Assembly (NCBI RefSeq): GCF_012935695.1
Contig: NZ_CP052859.1
Location: forward strand, 4,443,001-4,507,000
Length of the DNA stretch: 64,000 bases
From: Pseudomonas sp. ADAK18
Lineage (GTDB): Bacteria; Pseudomonadota; Gammaproteobacteria; Pseudomonadales; Pseudomonadaceae
Reading direction: 5' to 3'
Below, piece after piece: positions 8,234-16,911 of this stretch; the first letter of the stretch is position 1, and each line of letters starts with the position of its first letter. The notes under the pieces are model-generated. The model was not told where the DNA came from. It worked only from the letters and a program-made list of their open reading frames with translations, and made no database searches. Made by a program: the position numbers and the translations under genes.

Positions 8234-9745
8234 TCAGTGATCGAAGACGGCCAGGGCCGCCGGAGTCTTGCTCGGTAACGTCTTGTCGGCGGCCGGCACA
8301 TCATTGCCAGCGCCCAGGCCGCCGCCCAATGCGGTCACCAATTCAGCATGGGCACTCAGACGCGCAGCCTGGACCTGTTGTTCGACCTGCTGCTGGCGGA
8401 ACAACAGACTCTGGGCGTTCAGCACGTTGAGGTAATCGGTGAGGCCGCGTTGGTAGGCGATCATGGCGATGTCATAGGTTTTCTGCGCCGAGGCCACCGA
8501 CTCGGCGGCGAAGGCCTGTTGCTTGTCCATGGATTCGCGGCGGATCAATTGGTCGCTGATGCCCTTGAGCGCGTTGACCAGCGTCTGGTTGTACTGGGCA
8601 ACGGCGATGTCATAACCGGCGCTGGCCTCTCCCAATTGCGAGCGCAGGCGGCCACCGTCAAAGATCGGCAAGGAAATGGCCGGTCCGGCGGTGTAGTTGA
8701 GTTTCTTGCCGGTCAAAAACTCCAGCATCCCGCCGCCGGTAGCGACGTAGCCGAGGCTGCCCACCAGATCGACGTTGGGGTAAAACCCTGCGTGAGCCAC
8801 ATCAATGCCACGAGCCTGGGCCGCCACGCGCCAGCGACTGGCAACCACGTCCGGGCGTTGGCCGAGCAGTTCGGCGGGCAACGTCGAGGGTAACTTCAGG
8901 GGCGCGCCGAGGGACAAGGTCGGCCGCTGCAAGGTTGTACCCTCCCCCGGACCTTTACCCGCTAAAGCCGCAAGCTGGTTGCGGCTCAGGGCGATCTCTT
9001 CATCGAGGGCGTCCAGTTGCCGATGGGTTTCCGGCAACGGCGTCTCGGCCTGGCTGACTTCAAAATGGGTGCCGATGCCACCGGCCAGGCGCTTTTGCGC
9101 CAGGTCGAGGATCTGCTGTTGCTGGGCCAGGGTAGCGGCGACGATATCGCGCTGGGCGTAGTGCAAGGACAACTGGATATAGGCGCGCACCACGTTGTTC
9201 TGCAATTCCAGCTCAGCCTGACGTGCTTCTGCGGCGCTCATATGGGCCAGGTCCACGGCGCGTTCAGTGGCGTTACTTTCCCGGCCCCATAGGTCGAGGG
9301 CATAGCTGAAGCCCAGGGAGGCGTTATTGTCCCAGGTGGTGGAATTGTCCAGTTTGCCGGGGCCATAGAACGGGTCGCTGGGCCAGTTGTGGCGCTTGAG
9401 GGTCGCATCGCCATTGATCTGTACCGACTCGGCAGACTCGGCAACACCGGCCATCGCCCGTGCTTCGCGAACCCGTGCGGCGGCCATCGCCATGCTCGGG
9501 CTACCTTGTACAGCGAGGTCGATCCAATGGTTGAGTTGCGGATCGCCATAGGCTTGCCACCATTTTGCGGTGGGCCAATGGGCGTCTTGAGCGGCGCTCT
9601 TTATCGCGGCGTCGGTGGCCAGGGTATTGGCGGCGAGCGTCGTGCCTTGAGGGGCGATTCCTCCGGTTCCGATGCAGCCGCTGATTGCTAACGATAAGGC
9701 CCAAACACTGAGAGTCTTCAGCTCTCTGCTGATGCGACGCGGCAC
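8234..9745 (-). CDS. NodT-family outer membrane efflux lipoprotein
   Basis: 503 residues from GTG at 9745, with AGGA ten bases upstream. The frame is open to 9907, but that extension translates a REPIN (SLLAKD..., LREQARSYKK) and is not protein. From the GTG there is a lipoprotein signal with lipobox AISGC (Cys24). Two TolC-like repeats follow, with EARAMAGVAESA near residue 100 and the typical ending QRGLTDYLNVLNAQSLL. It forms the outer membrane channel for the FUSC/HlyD pump; here it is the first gene of the operon, 10 bp before the FUSC gene. Confidence 0.88.
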   Translation of the reverse strand: MPRRISRELKTLSVWALSLAISGCIGTGGIAPQGTTLAANTLATDAAIKSAAQDAHWPTAKWWQAYGDPQLNHWIDLAVQGSPSMAMAAARVREARAMAGVAESAESVQINGDATLKRHNWPSDPFYGPGKLDNSTTWDNNASLGFSYALDLWGRESNATERAVDLAHMSAAEARQAELELQNNVVRAYIQLSLHYAQRDIVAATLAQQQQILDLAQKRLAGGIGTHFEVSQAETPLPETHRQLDALDEEIALSRNQLAALAGKGPGEGTTLQRPTLSLGAPLKLPSTLPAELLGQRPDVVASRWRVAAQARGIDVAHAGFYPNVDLVGSLGYVATGGGMLEFLTGKKLNYTAGPAISLPIFDGGRLRSQLGEASAGYDIAVAQYNQTLVNALKGISDQLIRRESMDKQQAFAAESVASAQKTYDIAMIAYQRGLTDYLNVLNAQSLLFRQQQVEQQVQAARLSAHAELVTALGGGLGAGNDVPAADKTLPSKTPAALAVFDH

Positions 9746-10090
9746 TGCTGCGAATTCCTGAGATGGTTTTTTGTAGGAGCGAGCTTGCTCGCGAAGAACC
9801 GTCAACGATGACGCGGGATGCCTGGAGAAACGCGGCGGCCTGGTGTCCTTCGCGAGCAAGCTCGCTCCTACAGAGGGAAGGTGGCGCAATTCTAGGGGGC
9901 CGTTCAAGCGGCGATAAGGTGGGATTCCTGTGAATCTTTATTACCGTTCAGACGATAATCCGGAAGGAGCTTGAATTTTTTCTAAACAATTACCCGCAGC
10001 GCTTGGTACATGCCCTACAACGCCCCATGCTGATTGCCGGCAAAATGGCTCACCTGACTGTTTCTACCCCACGCCAGCAGGAGAGTTTTC
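9746..10090. other. 345-bp gap: REPIN and leader of the orphan gene
   Basis: Between the divergent outer membrane factor gene and the 735-residue orphan. It holds a REPIN at 9772-9872 and an AT-richer stretch (9930-10000). I see no clear sigma-70 pair and no HrpL box (GGAACC-N16-CCAC). A good ribosome site, AGGAG, lies eight bases before the ATG at 10091. Confidence 0.6.
9772..9872. repeat. REPIN, GTAGGAGCGAGC type
   Basis: Two perfect 25-bp inverted arms (9772-9796 and 9848-9872; core GTAGGAGCGAGCTTGCTC) enclose about 50 bp. This REP type differs from those at 828 and 25052. Confidence 0.85.
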
Positions 10091-12298
10091 ATGCCTTTAG
10101 CACTCAGCGCTATCTCCCCCATCGCGCCCGCCCTGGGCCCTGCCCAAGAGACGGCCAGTGCCCTGAACCGGCAGTTAAAGGCCACCACGTGTAGCCCTTG
10201 CACAGGCGAACTTCCACTTCAACGCGACGCTCGATGGATCGCCGATACCGTTAAGGAAAAGCTCGAAACGCTGCCCACGACAACTCGCGACAAGCAAGAA
10301 ATAAGAGCACTTCATCAAACGCTATCCATCGGTGAACAGCGCTTGGAAGTATCACCCGAAGAGCTGCCGGACTTTTATGCATTCTTTAAGAAAGCCGAGC
10401 ATATCTTTGACGGTCATCGTTCATCCAAAAAACCCAGTATTGCTGAAGACTACACATTCTGCCGCGCGCTCAAATGGCAGTTTCGCGCAGCAGTCAGCGA
10501 GCAGGAACACCTGCGCCTGACGCAGAACCTGCTCTCATCACTGAAGTACATCGACGCCGGTGGCGAACGCATCAATCACCGCCATACCGGTTATAACTTC
10601 CCATTAGACCCAACGAGACTGCTCAGTGCAGGGCCACACTTCGCAGTCGATTCGCACCTTGCCTACACCACCGACAAGCGTCTGAAAGACACGCGGGCAA
10701 TGGGTCTGCTAGGCAAACTGCAGTCGCGCGCAACAGACCTGGGGCAGACTGAAAGTCGCCTCGGCGCCAGCTATTTATCGTCACGGGAATACGAGAATCT
10801 GGAAGACTACGCCAATGCCAATGGCCACTCTCTGCGCGCCTCACTCAATGAAAATCGGTGGGGCACCACAACGAAACTGCGCAGCCTGATAAAAGACTCG
10901 TACAACCTCGAAAGAAACAGGGCTTACTCAACGTTGAGCCATCCGTTTGTCAGGGAGAGTTTGGCCGCGAACGGGCTCGGCAGTGTTGAGCTCCCGCCCC
11001 TGCACAGCAAACCCGCCACCGTGATAAAAGAAAAAGGTATCGACTTGAGTCTGGGGAATCAGGTATCCATTGATTTTTTCAGTTATCTGAACTTCAACAC
11101 GACTATCCAGCTCAACGCGCAATGGACTCAAAAACATAAAGCATTGGATATCCTTGGTCTGTCTGACACGGCCCCAAGCAGTGCGCTGAAGAAGCTCAAT
11201 ACACTGAAGTACCCAGATGACGACCCCGTGAGCCTTTTAAATGACATGAAATATCATGTCATCTCCAGTAGCCGACGCTTCAGCCACCAAGCCAGCACAC
11301 CTGTATTGGCGTCAGCGTTGAACACAACACTGCATGCAAATAACCAGCAAGCCAGAACACTCCTTGAGCGCTATGTCCTGCTCAAGGCACAGCACGGTGT
11401 CGAGAAGACTGTCGATCACGAAATACGCATGCTGATCCGTCAGCACAGCACTCAACTTCGTCCTGAGGCCTTGAAGAAATACTCGATGACATCTCCTGCC
11501 CACACGGTAAGAGGGACCGTCAGTGCCAACTTTTCCACAACGACTGATAGCGCCAAAGGCAAGGGCGTGACCGTGGAACTAATACACAGGAAAGAAGATG
11601 ACCCTCATCTGAGCGGCGACTACTTGGAGTTCAAAATCGCCCAGTTCAAATCCATCGACGTTGTAAGAAAAACTTTGCGCGAACTGCTTTCATCCATTGG
11701 AAAACAGGACTTCAGTTGGGATGACGTCATTCACTCTATAAGCCAATCGCTGCTGGATCATCCCAAGCGCTCATTCAGCAACGTGCTGGTAAAAGTCAAA
11801 GACCATCAACCGGTGGTTCTACTGACAACCCATACGGTCAACAAGGATTCAGCACTTAAGCTGCCTGACTTCGCCAGCATTGCCAGCGGTTTTGAAGCGC
11901 AGTCCCTGCGCACAAAGCAATATTTGCACAAAGAGCAGATAGGACCCGACTCGCTTGATTACCTTTTGCCGATTGCCCGCCGCTATTTAACGAGCCTTGA
12001 AGGCAGCCATAGCTGGGACAACTACGTCGATGCCCACGCCAGCGACTTCCAGGCCCTACTCGACAACATCGCCCGACAAGCACCCGGCTCCGTTCTGGCC
12101 GCCGAGCTCGGCGCACTCACACGCTCCAGTCCGACGCTCGCCCGAACGGTTGACACATTGATTGAACATGCACAAACGGCCCTTGACGCCCCGACACCCG
12201 CAAACAGAGCACTCGCCAAGGCCGCGCTCAAAAACCTGCTCGAGGAATACCTCCCGCCCTACAACGCTAAAGTCAGCGAGGCTTGGACGTTGTCCTGA
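10091..12298 (+). CDS. orphan 735-residue protein of unknown function, lower GC
   Basis: I do not recognise this protein. It has no signal peptide, no transmembrane helix and no motif I know. The first 19 residues lack acidic residues and are rich in Ala, Pro, Leu and Ser; residues ~40-170 look helical; the regions near 320-350 (SIDFFSYLNFNTTIQLNAQW) and 475-520 (RGTVSANFSTTT, GVTVELIHRKE) look like beta hairpins; the rest is helical. Hand counts of three 60-base lines give 38, 47 and 55% GC against 63% in a line of the next gene, which suggests acquisition. It stands alone. A secreted effector or toxin is possible (the N terminus and hairpins would suit a type III effector, perhaps of the AvrE kind), but this is a weak guess. 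Confidence 0.75.
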   Translation: MPLALSAISPIAPALGPAQETASALNRQLKATTCSPCTGELPLQRDARWIADTVKEKLETLPTTTRDKQEIRALHQTLSIGEQRLEVSPEELPDFYAFFKKAEHIFDGHRSSKKPSIAEDYTFCRALKWQFRAAVSEQEHLRLTQNLLSSLKYIDAGGERINHRHTGYNFPLDPTRLLSAGPHFAVDSHLAYTTDKRLKDTRAMGLLGKLQSRATDLGQTESRLGASYLSSREYENLEDYANANGHSLRASLNENRWGTTTKLRSLIKDSYNLERNRAYSTLSHPFVRESLAANGLGSVELPPLHSKPATVIKEKGIDLSLGNQVSIDFFSYLNFNTTIQLNAQWTQKHKALDILGLSDTAPSSALKKLNTLKYPDDDPVSLLNDMKYHVISSSRRFSHQASTPVLASALNTTLHANNQQARTLLERYVLLKAQHGVEKTVDHEIRMLIRQHSTQLRPEALKKYSMTSPAHTVRGTVSANFSTTTDSAKGKGVTVELIHRKEDDPHLSGDYLEFKIAQFKSIDVVRKTLRELLSSIGKQDFSWDDVIHSISQSLLDHPKRSFSNVLVKVKDHQPVVLLTTHTVNKDSALKLPDFASIASGFEAQSLRTKQYLHKEQIGPDSLDYLLPIARRYLTSLEGSHSWDNYVDAHASDFQALLDNIARQAPGSVLAAELGALTRSSPTLARTVDTLIEHAQTALDAPTPANRALAKAALKNLLEEYLPPYNAKVSEAWTLS

Positions 12299-12396
12299 AC
12301 CGTTCACACAGAGGGCCAATGGCGACCAGCGCCCAGTGGATACACACCTGCGCGCAACTTCATGTCACAATTTGCCATCTCCCTTGAGAGCACCCC

Positions 12397-13365
12397 ATGG
12401 ACACTTTGCAAAACATGCGCGCCTTCAGTTGCGTCGCCGAAGCCGGCAGCTTCACCGCCGCCGCCGTGCAACTGGATACCACCACCGCCAACGTCTCGCG
12501 CGCGGTCTCCAATCTGGAAGCCCATCTGCAAACCCGCTTGCTCAACCGCACCACCCGCCGGATCGCCTTGACCGAGGCCGGCAAGCGCTATTTATTGCGC
12601 TGCGAGCAGATCCTGGCCTATGTCGAAGAAGCCGAAGCCGAGGCCAGCGACGCCCATGCGCGGCCTGCCGGGCAGTTGAAAGTGCACACCATGACCGGTA
12701 TCGGCCAGCATTTTGTGATCGACGCCATTGCCCGCTATCGCCGTACCCATCCGGACGTGACCTTCGACCTGACCCTGGCCAACCGTGTGCCGGACCTGCT
12801 CGACGAGGGCTACGACGTGTCCATCGTGCTCGCCAGCGAACTGCCGGATTCGGGGTTTGTGTCCCAACGCCTGGGGATCACCTACAGCATCGTCTGTGCC
12901 TCGCCCGCCTACGTCAAAGCCAACGGCTGCGCGCAACGGCCCAGTGATTTACTCAACCACGCCTGCCTGCGCCTGGTGAGCCCGGTGATTCAGTTGGACA
13001 AATGGTCGTTCAACGGCCCGGAGGGCCAGGAAAGCGTGGCGATCAACACCTCACCGTTCCTGGTGAACTCGGCCGATGCGATGAAAACCGCGATCATCAG
13101 CGGCATGGGCGTCGGCCTGTTGCCGGTGTACGCAGCCATCGAAGGCCTGCGCAATGGTTCGCTGGTGCGTCTGATGCCCACTTATCGCTCTCAGGAGCTG
13201 AACCTGTACGCCATCTACCCATCGCGCCAGTACCTGGACGCGAAGATCAAGACCTGGGTGGAGTACTTGCGTGGCTCATTGCCGGAGATTCTGGCGGCCC
13301 ATCAGGCGGAACTGGCGGCGTATGAGTTGAGCAGCAGCCTGGGTGTGGCACGGCCGGGCAACTGA
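12397..13365 (+). CDS. LysR family transcriptional regulator
   Basis: 322 residues. The opening MDTLQNMRAFSCVAEAGSF and the recognition region TTTANVSRAVSNLEAHLQTR form the winged helix-turn-helix; the effector domain starts near residue 90 and contains GVGLLPVYAAIEGLRNGSLV. It is like the CrgA/DmlR branch, which is often annotated as aromatic or dehydrogenase regulators. It precedes the 2-hydroxyacid dehydrogenase gene by 64 bp in the same direction and may control it. GC returns to about 63% here. Confidence 0.9.
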   Translation: MDTLQNMRAFSCVAEAGSFTAAAVQLDTTTANVSRAVSNLEAHLQTRLLNRTTRRIALTEAGKRYLLRCEQILAYVEEAEAEASDAHARPAGQLKVHTMTGIGQHFVIDAIARYRRTHPDVTFDLTLANRVPDLLDEGYDVSIVLASELPDSGFVSQRLGITYSIVCASPAYVKANGCAQRPSDLLNHACLRLVSPVIQLDKWSFNGPEGQESVAINTSPFLVNSADAMKTAIISGMGVGLLPVYAAIEGLRNGSLVRLMPTYRSQELNLYAIYPSRQYLDAKIKTWVEYLRGSLPEILAAHQAELAAYELSSSLGVARPGN

Positions 13366-13429
13366 CAATTGCCATCAGGAATGTTAGCTTGCTTGGCATT
13401 CTCAGCCGTGTCGATGAGCCTTCCCTGCG

Positions 13430-14404
13430 ATGAAAAAGACCGTCCTTGCCTTCAGCCGCGTCACCCCGGAAATGATCGAACGCCTGCAACAGGATTTCGA
13501 GGTCATTGCTCCCAACCCCAAGCTTGGCGATATCAACGCCCAGTTCAATGAAGCCCTGCCCCACGCCCACGGGCTGATTGGGGTCGGGCGCAAGTTGGGC
13601 CGGGCGCAACTGGAAGGCGCGAGCAAGCTGGAAGTGGTCTCCAGTGTCTCGGTTGGCTACGACAACTATGACCTGGCGTACTTCAACGAACGCGGGATCA
13701 TGCTGACCAACACCCCGGATGTGCTGACCGAAAGCACCGCCGACCTGGCCTTCGCCCTGCTGATGAGCAGCGCCCGTCGCGTCGCCGAGCTGGACGCCTG
13801 GACCAAGGCCGGGCAGTGGAAAGCCAGCATTGGCGCACCGTTGTTTGGCTGTGACGTGCATGGCAAGACGCTCGGTATCGTCGGCATGGGCAATATCGGC
13901 GCGGCCATCGCTCGCCGGGGCCGCCTGGGTTTCAATATGCCGATCCTCTACAGCGGCAACAGCCGCAAGACCGCGTTGGAACAAGAGCTGGGCGCACAAT
14001 TTCGCAGCCTGGACCAATTGCTGGCCGAGGCGGATTTCGTCTGCCTGGTAGTGCCATTGAGCGAGAAGACCAGACACCTGATCAGCCACCGCGAGCTGGG
14101 CTTGATGAAATCCAGCGCCATCCTGGTGAACATCTCCCGAGGCCCGGTGGTGGACGAGCCCGCCCTGATCGAAGCCCTGCAAAACCAGCGAATTCGCGGT
14201 GCCGGGTTGGATGTGTACGAGCAGGAGCCACTGGCCGAATCGCCGTTGTTTCAACTGAGCAATGCGGTGACCTTGCCGCACATCGGCTCGGCCACCCATG
14301 AAACCCGCGAAGCCATGGCCAACCGCGCCCTGGACAACCTGCGCAGCGCGCTGTTGGGCGAGCGGCCGCAGGATCTGGTCAACCCACAGGTGTGGAAGGG
14401 CTAG
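13430..14404 (+). CDS. D-2-hydroxyacid dehydrogenase (glyoxylate / 2-ketogluconate reductase type)
   Basis: 324 residues, the normal size. The NAD(P)-binding motif GIVGMGNIGAAIARRG is near residues 148-163. The catalytic Arg, Glu and His are seen in NISRGPVVDE, YEQEPLAES and LPHIGSAT. The pattern GVGRKLGRAQLEG and SVSVGYDNYD matches the GhrB/TkrA branch that reduces glyoxylate, hydroxypyruvate or 2-ketogluconate in the cytoplasm. A single enzyme next to a LysR gene, with no ketogluconate genes in view, so the substrate stays open. The ribosome site is weak. Confidence 0.87.
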   Translation: MKKTVLAFSRVTPEMIERLQQDFEVIAPNPKLGDINAQFNEALPHAHGLIGVGRKLGRAQLEGASKLEVVSSVSVGYDNYDLAYFNERGIMLTNTPDVLTESTADLAFALLMSSARRVAELDAWTKAGQWKASIGAPLFGCDVHGKTLGIVGMGNIGAAIARRGRLGFNMPILYSGNSRKTALEQELGAQFRSLDQLLAEADFVCLVVPLSEKTRHLISHRELGLMKSSAILVNISRGPVVDEPALIEALQNQRIRGAGLDVYEQEPLAESPLFQLSNAVTLPHIGSATHETREAMANRALDNLRSALLGERPQDLVNPQVWKG

Positions 14405-14432
14405 ACTCCCAGGGCATGACTCGCCGAAATTC

Positions 14433-14551
14433 CTGTAGCCGCTGCCGAGGTACGAGGCTGCGATGCGGTCCGCAGGACCGCCGTAGGGGGCCGCTGCGTC
14501 GGAATGCCGCACCAAACCCATCGCAGCCTCGTACCTCGTCAGCGGCTACAG
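14433..14551. repeat. long inverted repeat, GTAGCCGCTGCCGAGG type REP doublet
   Basis: Arms at 14433-14465 and 14519-14551 (CTGTAGCCGCTGCCGAGG..., complement with one mismatch) are about 33 bp each and enclose 53 GC-rich bases. It is unlike the other REP types in the window and lies between the dehydrogenase and cheV genes. Confidence 0.8.
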
Positions 14552-14646
14552 AAACCTGGCCTTCGGCGCTGATTGACGCTAAAGCCTGGGGCACTCAAGT
14601 CGATAACCCGCTATAGATTGTCATCCGTGATCCACAGAAGGTTTTT

Positions 14647-15549
14647 ATGTCCGTCAACAAAGCCCGCGCAGACTCGCTCTCGCTCCTGCTCTTTACCTTG
14701 CGTAGCGGCAAGCTGATGGCGATCAATCTGCTGAAAGTCAGTGAAATCATTCCCTGCCCGCCGCTGACCAAGCTGCCGGAGTCCCACCCACACGTCAAAG
14801 GCATCGCCACCTTGCGAGGCGCGGCGCTGTCAGTGATCGACCTGAGCCGGGCACTGGGGGAAATGCCCCTGAAAGACCCGGATGGCGGCTGCCTGATTGT
14901 CACCGATGTCAGCCGGTCCAAGCAGGGCCTGCATGTGCAAGCGGTGAGCAAGATCGTCCACTGCCTGACCACCGACATCCGCCCACCGCCTTTTGGTTCC
15001 GGTGGCAATCGCTCGTTCATCACCGGTGTGACCCAAGTCGATGGCGTATTGGTACAGGTGCTGGACATCGAAAAAGTCATCCACGGTATCGCCCCGGCAC
15101 AAATTGAAGCAGCGCCTACCGACCTGACCATGGAAGAGGCCGAAGTGCTCGGCAACGCCCGAATCCTGGTGGTGGACGACAGTCAGGTCGCCCTGCAGCA
15201 ATCGGTGCACACCCTGCGCAACCTCGGCCTGCAATGTCACACCGCACGCAGCGCCAAGGAAGCCATTGACCGCCTGCTGGAACTGCAAGGCACCGCTGAG
15301 CAGATCAACGTGGTGGTCTCGGACATCGAAATGTCCGAAATGGACGGCTACGCCTTTACCCGTACCCTGCGGGAAACCCCGGACTTCCAGGACCTGTACG
15401 TGCTGCTGCACACCTCCCTGGACAGCGCAATGAACAGCGAAAAAGCCCGCCTGGCCGGTGCCAACGCAGTGCTGACCAAGTTTTCCTCGCCGGAACTGAC
15501 CAAGTGCCTGGTGGTGGCGGCCCAAACTGTGGCTCAACAAGGCATCTAA
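14647..15549 (+). CDS. cheV: CheV-type chemotaxis coupling protein (CheW domain plus receiver)
   Basis: 300 residues. A CheW-like domain spans about residues 10-155 (KLMAINLLKVSEIIPCPPLTKLP, then RGAALSVIDLSRALG). A CheY-like receiver spans about 173-297, with the acidic pair in ILVVDDSQ, the phosphoacceptor Asp in VVSDIEMSEMDGYAF and the conserved Lys in VLTKFSS. CheV links chemoreceptors to the CheA kinase and helps adaptation. No other chemotaxis gene is in the window. Its stop is 3 bp before the GNAT start. Confidence 0.9.
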   Translation: MSVNKARADSLSLLLFTLRSGKLMAINLLKVSEIIPCPPLTKLPESHPHVKGIATLRGAALSVIDLSRALGEMPLKDPDGGCLIVTDVSRSKQGLHVQAVSKIVHCLTTDIRPPPFGSGGNRSFITGVTQVDGVLVQVLDIEKVIHGIAPAQIEAAPTDLTMEEAEVLGNARILVVDDSQVALQQSVHTLRNLGLQCHTARSAKEAIDRLLELQGTAEQINVVVSDIEMSEMDGYAFTRTLRETPDFQDLYVLLHTSLDSAMNSEKARLAGANAVLTKFSSPELTKCLVVAAQTVAQQGI

Positions 15550-15552
15550 CGC

Positions 15553-16035
15553 GTGGGTGAGTATTTTCAGCTGCTGCGCCGCGACCTCACCCGCCCCCTT
15601 CCCTCCCCGCAGTGGCCGGCAGGTATTCGCCTGGATCACTACCGCGACGAACTCGCCCCGGCGATTCATGCCGTGTTGCGCCTGGCCCAGGACCAAGGCG
15701 GCGGTCGTGTAGGCGGCCTTGACCGATGGCGCCAACAGTTCGTCACTGACGCCGAGTTCGACCCGACCCTATGCCTGGTCGCCAGTGACGCCAACGGAAT
15801 CCTCGGCGTCGCGCAATGCTGGACCAGCGCCTTCATCAAGAACCTGGCCATCCACCCCGCAGCCCAAGGCCAGGGTTTGGGCCGGGCGTTGTTGTTGCAC
15901 ACCTTCCAGATGTTTCAGCAGCGTAACGAGGCATTTATCGACCTCAAGGTGCGCGAATCCAACCTGCGCGCCCGCCAGCTGTATGAAAGTGCCGGCATGG
16001 TGTTTGTACTCAGGGATCTTGTACCCGAGGAATAA
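15553..16035 (+). CDS. GNAT family N-acetyltransferase
   Basis: 160 residues from GTG, four bases after the cheV stop, so it is likely translated by reinitiation. The acetyl-CoA motif IHPAAQGQGLGRALLLH and the closing NLRARQLYESAGMVFV are classic GNAT motifs A and B. The N-terminal half (DHYRDELAPAIHAVLRLAQ) forms a substrate lid. The target amine cannot be inferred. A later in-frame start is possible but would remove the first strand. Confidence 0.85.
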   Translation: MGEYFQLLRRDLTRPLPSPQWPAGIRLDHYRDELAPAIHAVLRLAQDQGGGRVGGLDRWRQQFVTDAEFDPTLCLVASDANGILGVAQCWTSAFIKNLAIHPAAQGQGLGRALLLHTFQMFQQRNEAFIDLKVRESNLRARQLYESAGMVFVLRDLVPEE

Positions 16036-16140
16036 AGCACTGGCGCATAACTTGCTTTGCACAGAGCCAGCGCGATGGAAAGAGGTGTAAACCCGTCACC
16101 GCACGTGAGCCCTCTGACCTTGCCTGGTGACAGATCCTCC

Positions 16141-16884
16141 ATGAACACCCACTTTTCCTGCGTAGGCTGCGGCAAATGCTGCACCGATCATCATGTGCCC
16201 CTGACCCTCGACGAGGCCCGGCAGTGGGCGGCGGACGGCGGCAATGTCATCGTCCTGGTGGAGGGTTTCCTGGGCAGCGGGCTGGGTCTGCCTGCGCTGC
16301 AGCGCGAGCACGCTGAGCGGCGCTCCGCCATCGTGCCAAGCGGTAATACCGAGGCGTATGTGGCAATCACCTTTGCCGCCTATAACGCCGGGCCCTGCCG
16401 GAATCTTGACGAAAACAAGTTATGCCGCATCTACGAGCGCCGACCGCTGGTCTGCCGGATCTACCCCATGGAGATCAACCCGCATATCCCACTGAACCCC
16501 AGCGCCAAAGACTGCCCGCCGGAATCCTGGGAGCAGGGGCCTGCGCTGATTGTCGGTGGTGAGTTGGTGGACCAGGAGTTGGCCGAGCTGATTCGCCGTT
16601 CACGGCAAGCCGACCGCGATGACATCCAGACCAAGGAAGCAGTCTGTGGGCTGCTGGGGATTCATACCACCGCCCTCAAGGGTGACGGGTTTACGGCATA
16701 CCTGCCGGACATGAACGCCTTTGCGGCGGCGATCGAACAGGCCACGGAACTGCCGTCGATCGCCAATGAATGGGTGTTTCATGTGTCTGGGCTGGATATC
16801 GCCGAGCAGCTGCTGGATGCCGGGGCGCGGATTGCGACCGAGGTGCCGGCCAACTATGCGTTTATTTCGTTGCGGGCGGCTTAG
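16141..16884 (+). CDS. YkgJ family Cys-cluster protein (putative Fe/Zn cluster)
   Basis: 247 residues from the ATG at 16141; the frame opens further upstream but conserved sequence starts with FSCVGCGKCCTDH directly after this ATG. The motif CVGCGKCC, with later CRNLDENKLC and RPLVCRIYPMEI, is the eight-cysteine YkgJ/CxxCxxCC family, thought to bind zinc or an iron-sulfur cluster. The C-terminal ~100 residues are an extra helical part. Function is unknown. It is convergent with the binding protein-RidA gene, 27 bp away. Confidence 0.82.
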   Translation: MNTHFSCVGCGKCCTDHHVPLTLDEARQWAADGGNVIVLVEGFLGSGLGLPALQREHAERRSAIVPSGNTEAYVAITFAAYNAGPCRNLDENKLCRIYERRPLVCRIYPMEINPHIPLNPSAKDCPPESWEQGPALIVGGELVDQELAELIRRSRQADRDDIQTKEAVCGLLGIHTTALKGDGFTAYLPDMNAFAAAIEQATELPSIANEWVFHVSGLDIAEQLLDAGARIATEVPANYAFISLRAA

Positions 16885-16911
16885 TTCCTTATTCAGGGAC
16901 TATCACGGGGC

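Noticed and set aside
6532..8430. 632-residue plus-strand frame opposite the FUSC gene
   Set aside because: Antisense shadow of a well-supported permease; low-complexity Gln/His/Arg sequence and no ribosome site.
9900..10090. HrpL box upstream of the orphan 735-residue gene
   Set aside because: No GGAACC-N15/16-CCACNNA match; GGAAGG at 9961 has no partner, so there is no direct evidence of type III control.
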